A DNA stretch of 35,933 nt from Lachnospiraceae bacterium (lineage in GTDB: Bacteria > Bacillota > Clostridia > Lachnospirales > Lachnospiraceae), in assembly GCA_022797535.1 (NCBI GenBank), contig JAAWKU010000041.1, positions 1-35,933 of the forward strand. Direction: 5' to 3'. Both the position numbers and the translations under genes were made by a program. The notes under the pieces were generated by a model. It did not search any database and was not told the origin of the DNA. It saw nothing but the letters and a program-made list of their open reading frames with translations. Of the stretch, positions 17,283 through 25,219 are shown piece after piece (position 1 is the stretch's first letter; every line of letters starts with the position of its first letter).

Positions 17283-17571
17283 CCTGCCCGCCGCTTCCTG
17301 GCCTGCCCGCCGTTGCCGCGCCGCCTCCTGGCCTGCCCACCGCCTCCTGGCCTGCCTCCGCTGCCGCGCCGCCTCCTGGCCTGCCCACCGCTTCCTGGCC
17401 TGCCTCCGCTGCCGCGCCGCCTCCTGGCCTGCCCACCGCTTCCTGGCCTGCCCGCCGCCTCCTGGCCTGCCTACTGCTCCGCCGCTTCCTGGCCTGCCCA
17501 CCGCTTCCTGGCCTGCCCGCCGCCTCCTGGCCTGCCTACTGCTCCGCCGCTTCCTGGCCTGCCTGCTGCTG
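17283..17571. repeat. GC-rich tandem repeat tract (48- and 65-base units)
   Basis: A tract built from a core of about 18 bases, ccgcYtcctggcctgccN, arranged into higher-order units. A 48-base unit occurs at 17358-17405 and 17406-17453. A 65-base unit begins at 17471 and again, partially, at 17536. On the minus strand it encodes AGQEA, GRPGG and QARRR-type repeats. It covers the end of the 555-residue PP2C/TPR gene and nearly all of the 317 bases before the Hsp70-like gene. The 48-base unit keeps the reading frame when its copy number changes; the 65-base unit does not. The regular higher-order units suggest recent slippage or recombination. Confidence 0.9.
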
Positions 17572-19203
17572 CGCCAGTTCCGCCGCCCTGATCTCCCTTG
17601 CCGCAATTCCCGCCTGGGCGGCCGCTATTTTAGGAAGGATCCCCTCTGCCAGTTCGGACAGTTCCAGACGATTGTAGATGACCTGGGCCGCCTGGTAGAA
17701 TGTGATGGCGCTTTCGTAGCTGCCCTCCGCCAGCAGCTCATTGCCCTGGTTTTCCAGTTCAATGGCATTCTGCTGGTCATTGGCCCGCTGTTCATTGTCC
17801 AGAGCCCTGTCCGCCGCCTCCGCTTCAATTTGTTCACGGAGACGCTGCTCCGCCTCCAGCTGCTCTTTTTCCAGTTTTTCCTCCGCGGCCATCTGCAGTT
17901 CCAGGGCTTCTTTCTTCCCCTCCATAAAATAAAGCGCCGCCGCCTTTTCCTTCGCTTCCTTATATAATGCAATGGCCCCCTTCAGGTTGCCGTATTCCTC
18001 TTTTCTTTCTCCCTGGGCAATCAGATCGAACACCTGGATGTACCCTTCCGTGCGTCCCAGCTGCCCTTCAATATAAGAAAGACCCACATTTCCGGCTTCC
18101 ATGGACATCTGCCGAGCCGCCAGAAACAGTTCCTGGGCTTTCTGATATTCCTCCCCGGACAGCGCCTCGTCCGCCAGGATTACCTGCTCGGCCAGCTTCA
18201 TATATTGATCCGCCTCTTCATACGCCTGGTCCCGGCGCAGGCTGTCAGCCAGTTTTCTGGCCTCCCCATATTCCTCCTTGGCCTTTTGATAATTATTATG
18301 GGCCAGGTACTCCTCCCCGTTTTCCATGGACTGAAGCAGGGACTCTGTCTTGTTCCGGATGCTGCGTTGTCTCAGAAACAGAGTCACACTGAGCGTTATA
18401 ATCACCAGCAGTACCGGCAGTGCCAGCAGCAGGATTTTTTTCACCGATACCGGCTTTTTGGGGCATTGATACACCTTATCCACGGAGGTCACCGCCATGG
18501 AATAATTGTCTATGTCCCTGGCGTTCTGCTCCTTCAGGATCAGGTCCTCCGTCTGGTCTAAAATATCTCTGATCTCTTTGGCGTCATTGACAATCTGGAG
18601 GAATTCTGATTCTTCGCACTGCTCCCATACCCCTCTGGTAAGCTGGATGAAAAGGTCCCCGGCCTCCAGCTTCTTCCTGCGGGAGATCTGTATGTCCGGT
18701 TTTCCCCGCTCACCCAGAAAGGAATAGAGATTATTGCGTTCCTCATGACGGGCCGCCTGATCCAAAATCACCCTGTCCCGCTCCACCAGGTTCTGAGTCA
18801 GTGACTGGTCTGTGGTCCGCTCCAGAATCCGGGCATTTCTGATCAGGTACAGGCGGCAGTTACCCACATGGCAGTAACGAAGTTTCCGATAGTCGGTCAC
18901 AGCCACCACCACCGCCACCTTCAGGTGCATTCCGCCCCTTTGACGCAGAAGCTCTCCATGGGCCCTTCTCAGGTATCGCCGAAGCGCCCCCCGGCTCATG
19001 GTGGGAGCCTCCGTAAAGTCGCGGATGATGCTGTCAACCACCAGCCGGGCGCTGTTAGTGGACGGTTCGTCATCCAGACTGTCCGCCAGCACATAGCAGG
19101 CAAAGTCATCCATCTCCACATATCCGAAATAGTCCCTGTTGGATAGCTTCTGCCCTTCCTCTGACATATGGAATGTCCGGAATTCGGAATTGATTTTCCT
19201 CAT
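17536..19203 (-). CDS. membrane protein: degenerate PP2C domain, one TM span, TPR-like helical repeats
   Basis: 555 residues; ATG 19203 abuts the stop codon of the preceding PP2C gene. Residues about 20-255 follow the PP2C fold: SNRDYFGYVE, VLADSLDDEP, YCHVGNCRLYLIR, then DNYSMAVTSV. The usual SDG Asp is replaced (FIQLTRGVWEQ), so metal binding and catalysis are doubtful. A single membrane span follows near 275-297 (ILLLALPVLLVIITLSVTLF). Residues 300-540 are helical repeats of TPR type (YQKAKEEYGEARKLADSLRR, YQKAQELFLAARQM) with an Ala/Glu/Gln-rich coiled-coil tail. The frame stops at TAG 17536 inside the tandem-repeat tract, but stays open after it for 106 codons, to a TGA that overlaps the Hsp70 start as ATGA. 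Topology suggests a cytosolic sensor domain tethered to the membrane with an outer or inner helical arm. Role: regulation or anchoring of the apparatus (inference). Confidence 0.82.
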   Translation of the reverse strand: MRKINSEFRTFHMSEEGQKLSNRDYFGYVEMDDFACYVLADSLDDEPSTNSARLVVDSIIRDFTEAPTMSRGALRRYLRRAHGELLRQRGGMHLKVAVVVAVTDYRKLRYCHVGNCRLYLIRNARILERTTDQSLTQNLVERDRVILDQAARHEERNNLYSFLGERGKPDIQISRRKKLEAGDLFIQLTRGVWEQCEESEFLQIVNDAKEIRDILDQTEDLILKEQNARDIDNYSMAVTSVDKVYQCPKKPVSVKKILLLALPVLLVIITLSVTLFLRQRSIRNKTESLLQSMENGEEYLAHNNYQKAKEEYGEARKLADSLRRDQAYEEADQYMKLAEQVILADEALSGEEYQKAQELFLAARQMSMEAGNVGLSYIEGQLGRTEGYIQVFDLIAQGERKEEYGNLKGAIALYKEAKEKAAALYFMEGKKEALELQMAAEEKLEKEQLEAEQRLREQIEAEAADRALDNEQRANDQQNAIELENQGNELLAEGSYESAITFYQAAQVIYNRLELSELAEGILPKIAAAQAGIAAREIRAAELAQQQAGQEAAEQ

Positions 19204-20052
19204 TTAAGCCTCCAGCCTTTGCTTTTGAATCAGTATAACGCTCCCATTTTCCGCCTGAGGATTGTTTTTCTGATTCGCCGCGCCAACCATCCGCTCCGCC
19301 AGCTCCTGAGACGAAGCGTTATCAATCAAAAGATCTTCCATCTCACTCCAGGAAAGTTCCTCATAAATCCCCTTGCTGGCAAGCAGTACTTTATCTCCCT
19401 GCTTCAGCAGCACCGGCTGCCCGCAGACTTCAATCTCGTGAAACCCGTTCTGTCCCAGATAATTCCAGACCCTTTTCTCTTCCATACTCCAGAGGGCGTC
19501 CTGTCGGGAGATCTTTCCCTCCGCATAGGCCTGGGCCGCCAATACGTCTATTGTCTGTCCCTGACTCAGGGGAATGATCTCCTGGCCCCGCAGAATCGCG
19601 ATGCGCACATCTCCCACCACCGCATAATACAGATGGCTGCGGCTCAGGAACACAGATCCCACGCTTGCCCCGCCTCTGCGTTCCCCCACCGTCCTCTGGA
19701 TCCGGCGGCTTGCCTCCAGAAATGCCGATTTATAAAAATACACCGGATCATTTAACACATGGTAGGGCTCGAATCGGTCTAGAATGGCGTCTGCCGCGAT
19801 CCGGGCGCAGACCGCGCCGGTATTGGCGCTGCCGATCCCGTCCGCCAATACCGCCATGGTCCCCGCCCGGTTCTGCCAGGCCTGGGTCACGTCCGCCTGC
19901 ACCTGGCGGCTGCCGGTAGTCTGAGCCATGCCGATCCCGGCCCCCGGCTCCATGGCGGGGGGCTTCCCCCTCCATCCCAGCAGGCAGCGGCAGAAAAACA
20001 ATAAAAGGAACGCGGCGCCCAGTACCAGCAGCATCAGCACACCGCCTGTCAT
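19204..20052 (-). CDS. membrane-anchored PP2C-type (pseudo)phosphatase
   Basis: 282 residues. ATG 20052 is preferred because it forms a 4-base ATGA overlap with the FHA gene and has GGGGAG 9 bases upstream; the ATG at 20085 lacks this. Residues 3-25 are a membrane span (VLMLLVLGAAFLLLFFCRCL). The PP2C fold follows: SRQVQADVTQAW, VLADGIGSANTG (metal Asp 71), YYAVVGDVRIAILR, VLLASKGIYEELS and ENGSVILIQ. The classical SDG Asp is Lys here (SKG) and the final DN is EN, so activity as a Mn/Mg phosphatase is uncertain. In T6SS clusters with threonine-phosphorylation control, PppA of this fold works with an FHA protein and kinase PpkA. Here FHA genes are adjacent but no kinase is visible. Confidence 0.82.
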   Translation of the reverse strand: MTGGVLMLLVLGAAFLLLFFCRCLLGWRGKPPAMEPGAGIGMAQTTGSRQVQADVTQAWQNRAGTMAVLADGIGSANTGAVCARIAADAILDRFEPYHVLNDPVYFYKSAFLEASRRIQRTVGERRGGASVGSVFLSRSHLYYAVVGDVRIAILRGQEIIPLSQGQTIDVLAAQAYAEGKISRQDALWSMEEKRVWNYLGQNGFHEIEVCGQPVLLKQGDKVLLASKGIYEELSWSEMEDLLIDNASSQELAERMVGAANQKNNPQAENGSVILIQKQRLEA

Positions 20053-20546
20053 TTCAGGTCTCCCCAGGAGAAATTCTTCCCGCACAGGGGTACGAACAGA
20101 AACCGGCTCTGTCCCAGACTGATGACGTCATAGGGATTCAATTCCATGGGCACATAGACAGGCTTATCATTCAGATAGGCAATCCCTGCGGAATCCCCCG
20201 GAAGAATCATGGTATTCAGGTTTTTGGGGTCGTATACGATGATGGTATGGTTTTTACGGTTGATTTCGTTGTCCCCCAAAATCTGGACGTCCATATCGTC
20301 TCCCCGGCCCACAAAGTTCTTTCCCTCATGAAGTTTGTAATCCATGCCCACTTTTGCCCCTTCGATGCAAATGATCCAGCCGCATACGGGACGCACCGTC
20401 TCTTCCAATATCTCCACGGGAGGCTCAAAGCCCAGCGGCTTTTCCGCAAAAGCCTCATCCTGGGTCTTCATGTTGCAGTACGGACATATCTTCCCATAAC
20501 GCCTGGGATTATAAATGTGCCCATTCGGGCATTTTGCCAAACCCAT
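20049..20546 (-). CDS. FHA-domain protein with N-terminal zinc ribbon
   Basis: 165 residues. ATG 20546 is chosen since AGGAGG lies 5 bases before it (the open frame extends further up without a site). Residues 5-25 form a small zinc ribbon: CPNGHIYNPRRYGKICPYCN. Residues about 70-155 are an FHA domain (NFVGRGDDMDVQI, INRKNHTII, LNDKPVYVP, DVISLGQSRFLFVPL). The GR pair is kept, but the Ser of the usual SxxH motif is not; the loop reads INRKNH. Phosphothreonine binding is therefore uncertain. It overlaps the PP2C gene by ATGA, so the two are translationally coupled. FHA proteins in T6SS assemble or switch the apparatus; an equivalent scaffold role is inferred. Confidence 0.85.
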   Translation of the reverse strand: MGLAKCPNGHIYNPRRYGKICPYCNMKTQDEAFAEKPLGFEPPVEILEETVRPVCGWIICIEGAKVGMDYKLHEGKNFVGRGDDMDVQILGDNEINRKNHTIIVYDPKNLNTMILPGDSAGIAYLNDKPVYVPMELNPYDVISLGQSRFLFVPLCGKNFSWGDLK

Positions 20547-20668
20547 TATTCCTCCTGATTCCCGCGCCCGGGGCCCGCATGGAACCTGCGTCTCCCCCAT
20601 ATGAATCCGCGGCGCGCAGACACAAATCCTGACATAAAAAACAGTTACCTATGTATTCACACCGTGCA

Positions 20669-21241
20669 TCACGTCAAAAGCAGTTTTGTATTCGCGATGT
20701 ATAGAATATCTCCCGCCACAACCCTGCAGGGACGGTGGATCACTCTGTAACATTCCCCGTCCTCCACTTTTCTTACTTTTACACCGTTCTGGGAGCCCAG
20801 ATCTTCCACATACCATTGATCCAGGCAGAAATTCAGGGCGGCATGCTGAAAATCTATAAAACTGCTGTACTCGCAGTCTGATAAATCAATGTCCAACTCC
20901 TGGTCCTGTCCCGCTTTGCCGATAATCTGGGACACTTTTCCCTGCAAATCCCAGGATTTAATGGGCTTTCCCTCCTGGTCCAACAGGATCAGCCTCTGTA
21001 TCCCATGGGCGTGGAATACCTCCGGCTCCGTTGGGTAAAGTTCCGCCTCTTTTCCGCCTTTAAAGCACAGGAGATCGTACAGCGTCCAAATCATACTGAC
21101 AGCCACCGCCAGCAAAAGCGCCGGCGTCATGGGCCATGTCCTCATTTCTTTCAAAATACAGTAAATTAACCCTGTTCCACATAGAAGGATCAGAAGATCC
21201 AGGATCTTCTCAGGCTTTCTGCCTCTTACTGCCTGTCGCAT
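20669..21241 (-). CDS. membrane-anchored FHA-domain protein
   Basis: 190 residues; ATG 21241 with GGGAGG upstream, starting 32 bases inside the J-domain gene. Two hydrophobic helices come first (ILDLLILLCGTGLIYCILKE near 13-32, and PALLLAVAVSMIWTLYDLL near 40-58). A linker leads to a C-terminal FHA domain near 100-190: QIIGKAGQDQELDI, FIDFQHAALNF, WYVEDLGSQNGVKV, GDILYIANTKLLLT. The GSQNG turn is canonical. The binding loop is not: GR is GK, and the usual SRxHA reads DFQHA. It may have become a non-phospho-dependent interaction module facing the cytosol. It may recruit the zinc-ribbon FHA or PP2C partners to the membrane (inference). Confidence 0.84.
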   Translation of the reverse strand: MRQAVRGRKPEKILDLLILLCGTGLIYCILKEMRTWPMTPALLLAVAVSMIWTLYDLLCFKGGKEAELYPTEPEVFHAHGIQRLILLDQEGKPIKSWDLQGKVSQIIGKAGQDQELDIDLSDCEYSSFIDFQHAALNFCLDQWYVEDLGSQNGVKVRKVEDGECYRVIHRPCRVVAGDILYIANTKLLLT

Positions 21242-21683
21242 TTTTCTTTTCCGCCTCCCTCATGTTTCCTGTTCCGAAAAAGGCTGCGAACAATTCATCC
21301 GGCTTAACAGGCCCTTCCGGCTTCTTTGCTTTTCTGTCCTGATAGGTTTCCATTCCCCTGCCTGGCTGGAACCCAAAAAACCGCTCAAACTGCCCCATAT
21401 CCGGCTTTCTTTCCCCGAAAGATTCCCTGCCGCCTGCCGCCTGCTTTCCGGCGTCCGCAGGCCTTCGGGATTCCTTCAGGCACTCCGCGTCATATTTCCT
21501 GCGGCGTTCTTCATTTTCCAGACATGCGTAGGCTTCCTGAATCTCATACATACGGCTCTCTTTGGCCCTGTCGCCCTGTACCACATCCGGATGATACTGC
21601 TTTGCCAGCTTACGGTATGCTTTCTTAATCTCTTCCGGCCCCGCCTGTCTGTCCACGCCCAGTATTTTATAATAATCTTTCAT
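21210..21683 (-). CDS. J-domain (DnaJ-like) co-chaperone
   Basis: 157 residues from ATG 21683 (MKDYYKILGVDRQA), with AGGCGG 6 bases upstream. Residues 1-65 are a J domain including the HPD motif (KLAKQYHPDVV), which stimulates Hsp70 ATPase. The rest is polar and Gly/Lys-rich without the zinc-finger or C-terminal domains of full DnaJ, so it is a type III J protein. FERFFGFQPGRG and KPDELFAAFFGTG are two Phe-rich short motifs that may contact a client. The nearby Hsp70-like ATPase is its natural partner. It overlaps the FHA membrane gene by 32 bases, which supports cotranscription. Confidence 0.9.
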   Translation of the reverse strand: MKDYYKILGVDRQAGPEEIKKAYRKLAKQYHPDVVQGDRAKESRMYEIQEAYACLENEERRRKYDAECLKESRRPADAGKQAAGGRESFGERKPDMGQFERFFGFQPGRGMETYQDRKAKKPEGPVKPDELFAAFFGTGNMREAEKKNATGSKRQKA

Positions 21684-21749
21684 ATGCTGCCGCCTGTCCG
21701 TGAATTTGCCAACAGGGACCGCCCGCAAGCAGGCAGCCCCTTTTTATCC

Positions 21750-22178
21750 CTAATCTATGCTGTAGCCGCCCTCGACGGACACCTGCGCCATCTTATCCTT
21801 CTTCTGCTTCAGGATCAGTGTGAAAGTGCCGATGCCTTCCACGTCTCCATAGTTCTCCTTATAATCCACAACAAACGCGTTGGGATAAGTATACTTACGG
21901 ACCACCTGGGAAGCGGCGATGACTTCCACAGTGACCTTGCGGTAGCAGTCGGAATTCTCCGCCGGAACCAGCGCCCATAAGCCAAGCTGCTTTGTTCCGT
22001 CAAAGGGATCCCCGTCCACAGCCGTCAGGATCTTGCCCGTGACCGTCACGGTGCTGCCCAGATCTGTGGATCTGGCATTGCTGTCCTGCGGAATGTCCGT
22101 GCTGACTTTTACGCCTGTAATGCTTGTTGTTCCCAGTTCAATCGTGGTGTTTCCTTCTACTTTCAATGTAAATCCCAT
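21750..22178 (-). CDS. Hcp/tail-tube-like protein, second copy
   Basis: 142 residues from ATG 22178 (MGFTLKVEGNTTIELG), with AGGAGA 7-8 bases upstream; the longer open frame upstream belongs to the inverted-repeat spacer. It is a beta-rich small protein. It shares DIPxDSNARSTDLGSTV, SDCYRKV, PNAFVV and LILKQKKDKMA with the other copy at 22450 and is exactly the same length. The pattern (two half-barrel strand sets, an exposed loop, a C-terminal beta hairpin) fits Hcp or phage tail-tube subunits that stack into hexameric rings. Position next to the sheath-like gene strengthens this. Family assignment is by pattern and context. Confidence 0.72.
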   Translation of the reverse strand: MGFTLKVEGNTTIELGTTSITGVKVSTDIPQDSNARSTDLGSTVTVTGKILTAVDGDPFDGTKQLGLWALVPAENSDCYRKVTVEVIAASQVVRKYTYPNAFVVDYKENYGDVEGIGTFTLILKQKKDKMAQVSVEGGYSID

Positions 22179-22197
22179 TATTATTCTCCTTTCATCT

Positions 22198-22433
22198 GCT
22201 ATCAGCCCATTAGGCAATTGCATAACTACCTTTTTCTGGTGCCGAATTGTGCAGATTGTATATTCCATGAGCAGGCCCTCTCTCATTGCCGGTACTTAGA
22301 TGCCGTATTTTGGCATCTTATGTACCGCTGCGATGAGAACGGAGCGAAAGCGTGCCTGCGTTGGAAGATACAATTTGCGCAATGACACTTGCATAGTAAC
22401 TGCGTTTCGGGATTGCCTGGCTATCAACCCATT
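22198..22433. repeat. long imperfect inverted repeat flanked by 14-base direct repeats
   Basis: The 271-base spacer between the two tube-like genes folds back on itself. A central hairpin has agatgcc (22298-22304) facing ggcatct (22312-22318), then ggtac facing gtacc; further pairs include attgtat-ttcca facing tggaag-atacaat and aggcaat (22212-22218) facing attgcct (22412-22418). Just outside the outer arms, gctatcagcccatt (22198-22211) and gctatcaacccatt (22420-22433) are direct repeats with one mismatch. This is what a small MITE-like insertion with target duplication can look like. It could equally be a structured RNA between two paralogous genes. Confidence 0.65.
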
Positions 22434-22449
22434 GGTTTCCGGCTGCCGG

Positions 22450-22878
22450 TTACTCTCCGCTGAATCCGCCTTCAAACTTCAGGCCGGCCATCTTGTCCTT
22501 CTTCTGCTTGATCAGCAGGCGGAAGACGCCTGCGCCGGTCTCATCGGTAAAGTCCTCCTCATATCCCACCACGAAAGCGTTGGGAATGGTGATCTGACGC
22601 ACGATCTGAGACGCGCTCACCACATCAATCCTTACTTTTCGATAGCAGTCGGACTTTTCCGCCGGAATCAGGGACCACTTGGCAATCTTGCTGGTGTCAT
22701 CCGCCGCCTCTCCGTTCACGGCTGCCAGAATCTTGCCCTCGATCAATACCGTGGATCCCAGATCCGTTGACCTGGCATTGGAGTCATGGGGGATGTCGGC
22801 CCCAAACTTAATGCCTGTGATGCTGGTCTCCATCAGCTTGATAGACTCGCTTCCTTCAATGTTCAATCGTACTCCCAT
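22450..22878 (-). CDS. Hcp/tail-tube-like protein, first copy
   Basis: 142 residues. ATG 22878 (MGVRLNIEGSESIKLM) is chosen because AGGAGG lies 8 bases before it; the frame upstream is not protein-like. It is a paralogue of the copy at 21750 with identical length and over half the residues the same; the stretch DSNARSTDLGSTV is invariant. Predicted fold: compact beta barrel of the Hcp/tail-tube class. Two different tube genes directly behind a sheath gene could mean a tube and a specialised first ring or tail completion ring, or effector-loaded variants. It follows the sheath gene by 145 bases. Confidence 0.74.
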   Translation of the reverse strand: MGVRLNIEGSESIKLMETSITGIKFGADIPHDSNARSTDLGSTVLIEGKILAAVNGEAADDTSKIAKWSLIPAEKSDCYRKVRIDVVSASQIVRQITIPNAFVVGYEEDFTDETGAGVFRLLIKQKKDKMAGLKFEGGFSGE

Positions 22879-23023
22879 TTTTGTTTCCTCCTTTATTTTT
22901 GTTCCGCATTCTCCCTTCCGACGCGCAGATTCCATGATCCGCTTCGGGCCGCTCTGCCGTCCCGCCGGGAATCGGTGCGCCCTCCGGGAAAATGACGGAT
23001 TTTAACGGTTTCAAAGTGCAGCT

Positions 23024-25192
23024 TTATTCCGTTCCGGCTTTTCTTGTAAGCTGCACTTTCAGGTTTTTGGTAGTGTTGGCGAATGTCACCAGTACATCAC
23101 AAACCCCATTTTTATCATCAATGCTGTAATCCAGTTCGTCCCCGTCCTGAAGGATGGAATTGACGAACTGCCTGTCCGCGTCCCATCTGCTCTTCTGGCT
23201 GCTGGGATTGTTGCTGAAGAACGTCAGTATCTTGTCCTGCTTGAAGTCCCCGCTGTAAAAGCGCAGCATACGCTCGATATATGTAACCACGAGAGTCTTG
23301 TAGATGGGTTCGAACTCGCTCCCGTTGCTCAGCAGATTGCGGGCCTTGTACACGGTAATGTTTTTGATATTCTGACCCTTGTACTGGGCGTTATCTGACG
23401 AGAATACGAAGCCGAAGCCGGTGCGGTTGATGGAATTCTTGATGGCGTTGGTAAATCCGGAGATCTCCTTGGTCATGCTGGTGGTGGCCAAAAGCGCGTT
23501 GTCATTGGCCTCCACGTCAAACCGCACGCCGGGATATTCCATGCTGGTATTCCGGAAGCGCTGCTTTAAGTATTCCGGGCACTGCCATGCCGCCACGATT
23601 CCCGCCGCCTCATAGGCCGCTCCCACATAGATGCCTTCCAGCCACATTTTCATGACATCGTCTTTCTCTGCGGAGAGAGCCACATTCCCCTCCTCATCCA
23701 TTACCATCCGCTTATCCAGCACCAGGCCGGACTTATCCTTGGGAATAATGGTGGCGTTGGGAATACAGGGCACCACGAATTCGCTGTAGGCTTTCTTCAT
23801 CAGGGGGGCGCATTTTTCCTTGTAAATGTTGATTCCCTCGGTGGCCACATAGTTAAAGGTGGACTCCTCGCCGGAACAAAAACTGAAGAAAGTGGTAATC
23901 CGATAGGGCTCTATGGCGTTCATCAATGTCGCCACATTCTCCATGGTATTGTTTCCCCGCTTTTCTTCCTGACGATTTCCCTCAAAGCGGATCCTCTGAA
24001 GCCTGCCCCCTTCTGTCTGGTTCAGTTCTACGTCAGGCACAATGCCGAACCAGATGGTATTGTCAAATTCATTCTTGTCATTGGTGGTGTTCAGATAGGT
24101 GATCAGCCGGGGCAGATTGCTGGCCTTTACCATCATCTCCAAGGGCAGATTCGTGACCAGGAGCCTGGGCTGCATTCCCTTCTCCCTGACCTGGTACTGG
24201 TCGAAAAAGGTCTTTACGCCCAGCATTTTTTCCATCAGAGGCTTTACCACCTTCACAAAATCGTCCTTGCTCTTTTTATAGAACTCCAGGTAACTGTTAT
24301 AATTGCGCACCTCCAGTTCCCGGTCCACACTGCTCTCCATGGTGGAGCTCAGGGGGCAGAAGGTCCGTACCACCAGATCCCGCACATAATCGGACTGATT
24401 CTCATTCAGCGCGTCGTAATCCTCCCGAAAAGTTTCCATCAGGCTTGTGTTGACCTGATCGTCCACCACCGCAAGCTGGGTGCTCTCCTCCTGCTTCATC
24501 TCCAGAATCTTCAGTTCGCCGTCATCCCCCATACTCAGCAGACCCGCCTTGAACTCCGCCTGTCCCTGTCCAGCCTCATGGTCCCCCAGAAGCAGCCGGG
24601 TCTTAATGTCCTCGATGGCCAGAGGAAGCATGGCGAGAACATTGTTATAGTTCTGGCTGGCCTGTTCAAACTGGTAGTTCAGCTTATCTCCCATATCCAG
24701 CCGTTTGGGATCTCCTTCTTCCAGTTCCACATATTTTCCGTATGTGTACTGGATCTCCCTGCGTACCTGACGGATATCGTCCATGATTTTCTTGGGAGAG
24801 ATCATCTCCAGAATGTTGCTGAACTGAAAATCCGCATTTGCCAAACCCTGCGCGTCTCTGGCGCCCATGAGCGTGATCAGCATGTTTAACAGATCATTGG
24901 ATTCATTCAGGGGAATTTCCGTCACACAGTACTGCGGAATATTTTCCGGTTTTACCAGGCTGTACTGAATACTCCCCGTGGCGGCATCGCACCAGGAATA
25001 CACCACTGGAGTAAACTTTTCCAGAAACTCCTCAAAACTCGAGACCAGCAGTTCTTCGTTAATCTCTTTCATCTTGTCGTCATCCAGGCTGCTCTTTCCC
25101 CGCACATCCCCAATCAGGGTCAGCAGGTTGAGACGCTCCGGATTGACCTCGGCAAACAGGATGGTTCTGTTTGTCTGCGTGATTGTCTCCAT
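23024..25192 (-). CDS. contractile sheath-like protein (TssB/TssC-like in one chain)
   Basis: 722 residues. ATG 25192 is preferred (AGGAGG 11 bases upstream); GTG 25201 is only 2 bases from that site. No signal peptide or membrane span. Early residues LNLLTLIGDVRGKS and SFEEFLEKFTPVVYSWCD recall TssB/TssC starts. A long helical part follows (DIRQVRREIQYTYGKYVELE). The C-terminal half has the order expected of a sheath: EGIYVGAAYEAAGIVAAWQC, then NITVYKARNLLSNGSEFEPI, KTLVVTYIERMLRFYSGDFK and a final beta segment VLVTFANTTKNLKVQLTRK. The size fits a fusion of TssB (about 160) and TssC (about 500). It precedes two tube-like genes. The sheath call rests on pattern and gene order, not on a strict motif. 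Confidence 0.68.
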   Translation of the reverse strand: METITQTNRTILFAEVNPERLNLLTLIGDVRGKSSLDDDKMKEINEELLVSSFEEFLEKFTPVVYSWCDAATGSIQYSLVKPENIPQYCVTEIPLNESNDLLNMLITLMGARDAQGLANADFQFSNILEMISPKKIMDDIRQVRREIQYTYGKYVELEEGDPKRLDMGDKLNYQFEQASQNYNNVLAMLPLAIEDIKTRLLLGDHEAGQGQAEFKAGLLSMGDDGELKILEMKQEESTQLAVVDDQVNTSLMETFREDYDALNENQSDYVRDLVVRTFCPLSSTMESSVDRELEVRNYNSYLEFYKKSKDDFVKVVKPLMEKMLGVKTFFDQYQVREKGMQPRLLVTNLPLEMMVKASNLPRLITYLNTTNDKNEFDNTIWFGIVPDVELNQTEGGRLQRIRFEGNRQEEKRGNNTMENVATLMNAIEPYRITTFFSFCSGEESTFNYVATEGINIYKEKCAPLMKKAYSEFVVPCIPNATIIPKDKSGLVLDKRMVMDEEGNVALSAEKDDVMKMWLEGIYVGAAYEAAGIVAAWQCPEYLKQRFRNTSMEYPGVRFDVEANDNALLATTSMTKEISGFTNAIKNSINRTGFGFVFSSDNAQYKGQNIKNITVYKARNLLSNGSEFEPIYKTLVVTYIERMLRFYSGDFKQDKILTFFSNNPSSQKSRWDADRQFVNSILQDGDELDYSIDDKNGVCDVLVTFANTTKNLKVQLTRKAGTE

Positions 25193-25219
25193 GGCTATCA
25201 CTTCCTCCTTTTTCCTTAT

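Noticed and set aside
6898..17538. Reassignment or general suppression of TAG, given two TAG codons followed by open extensions
   Set aside because: Other genes here (DUF4280, Hsp70-like) also end in TAG at sensible ends close to the next gene, so TAG works as a normal stop in this genome.
17283..17571. CRISPR-like repeat array
   Set aside because: Repeat cores are contiguous without unique spacers of constant length, and the tract is coding-like on the minus strand; no cas genes.
17236..17967. Plus-strand frames with repeated PGLPTASWPA-type motifs (over 240 codons)
   Set aside because: They are a by-product of the tandem-repeat tract and run into the antisense of the PP2C/TPR gene; no ribosome site.
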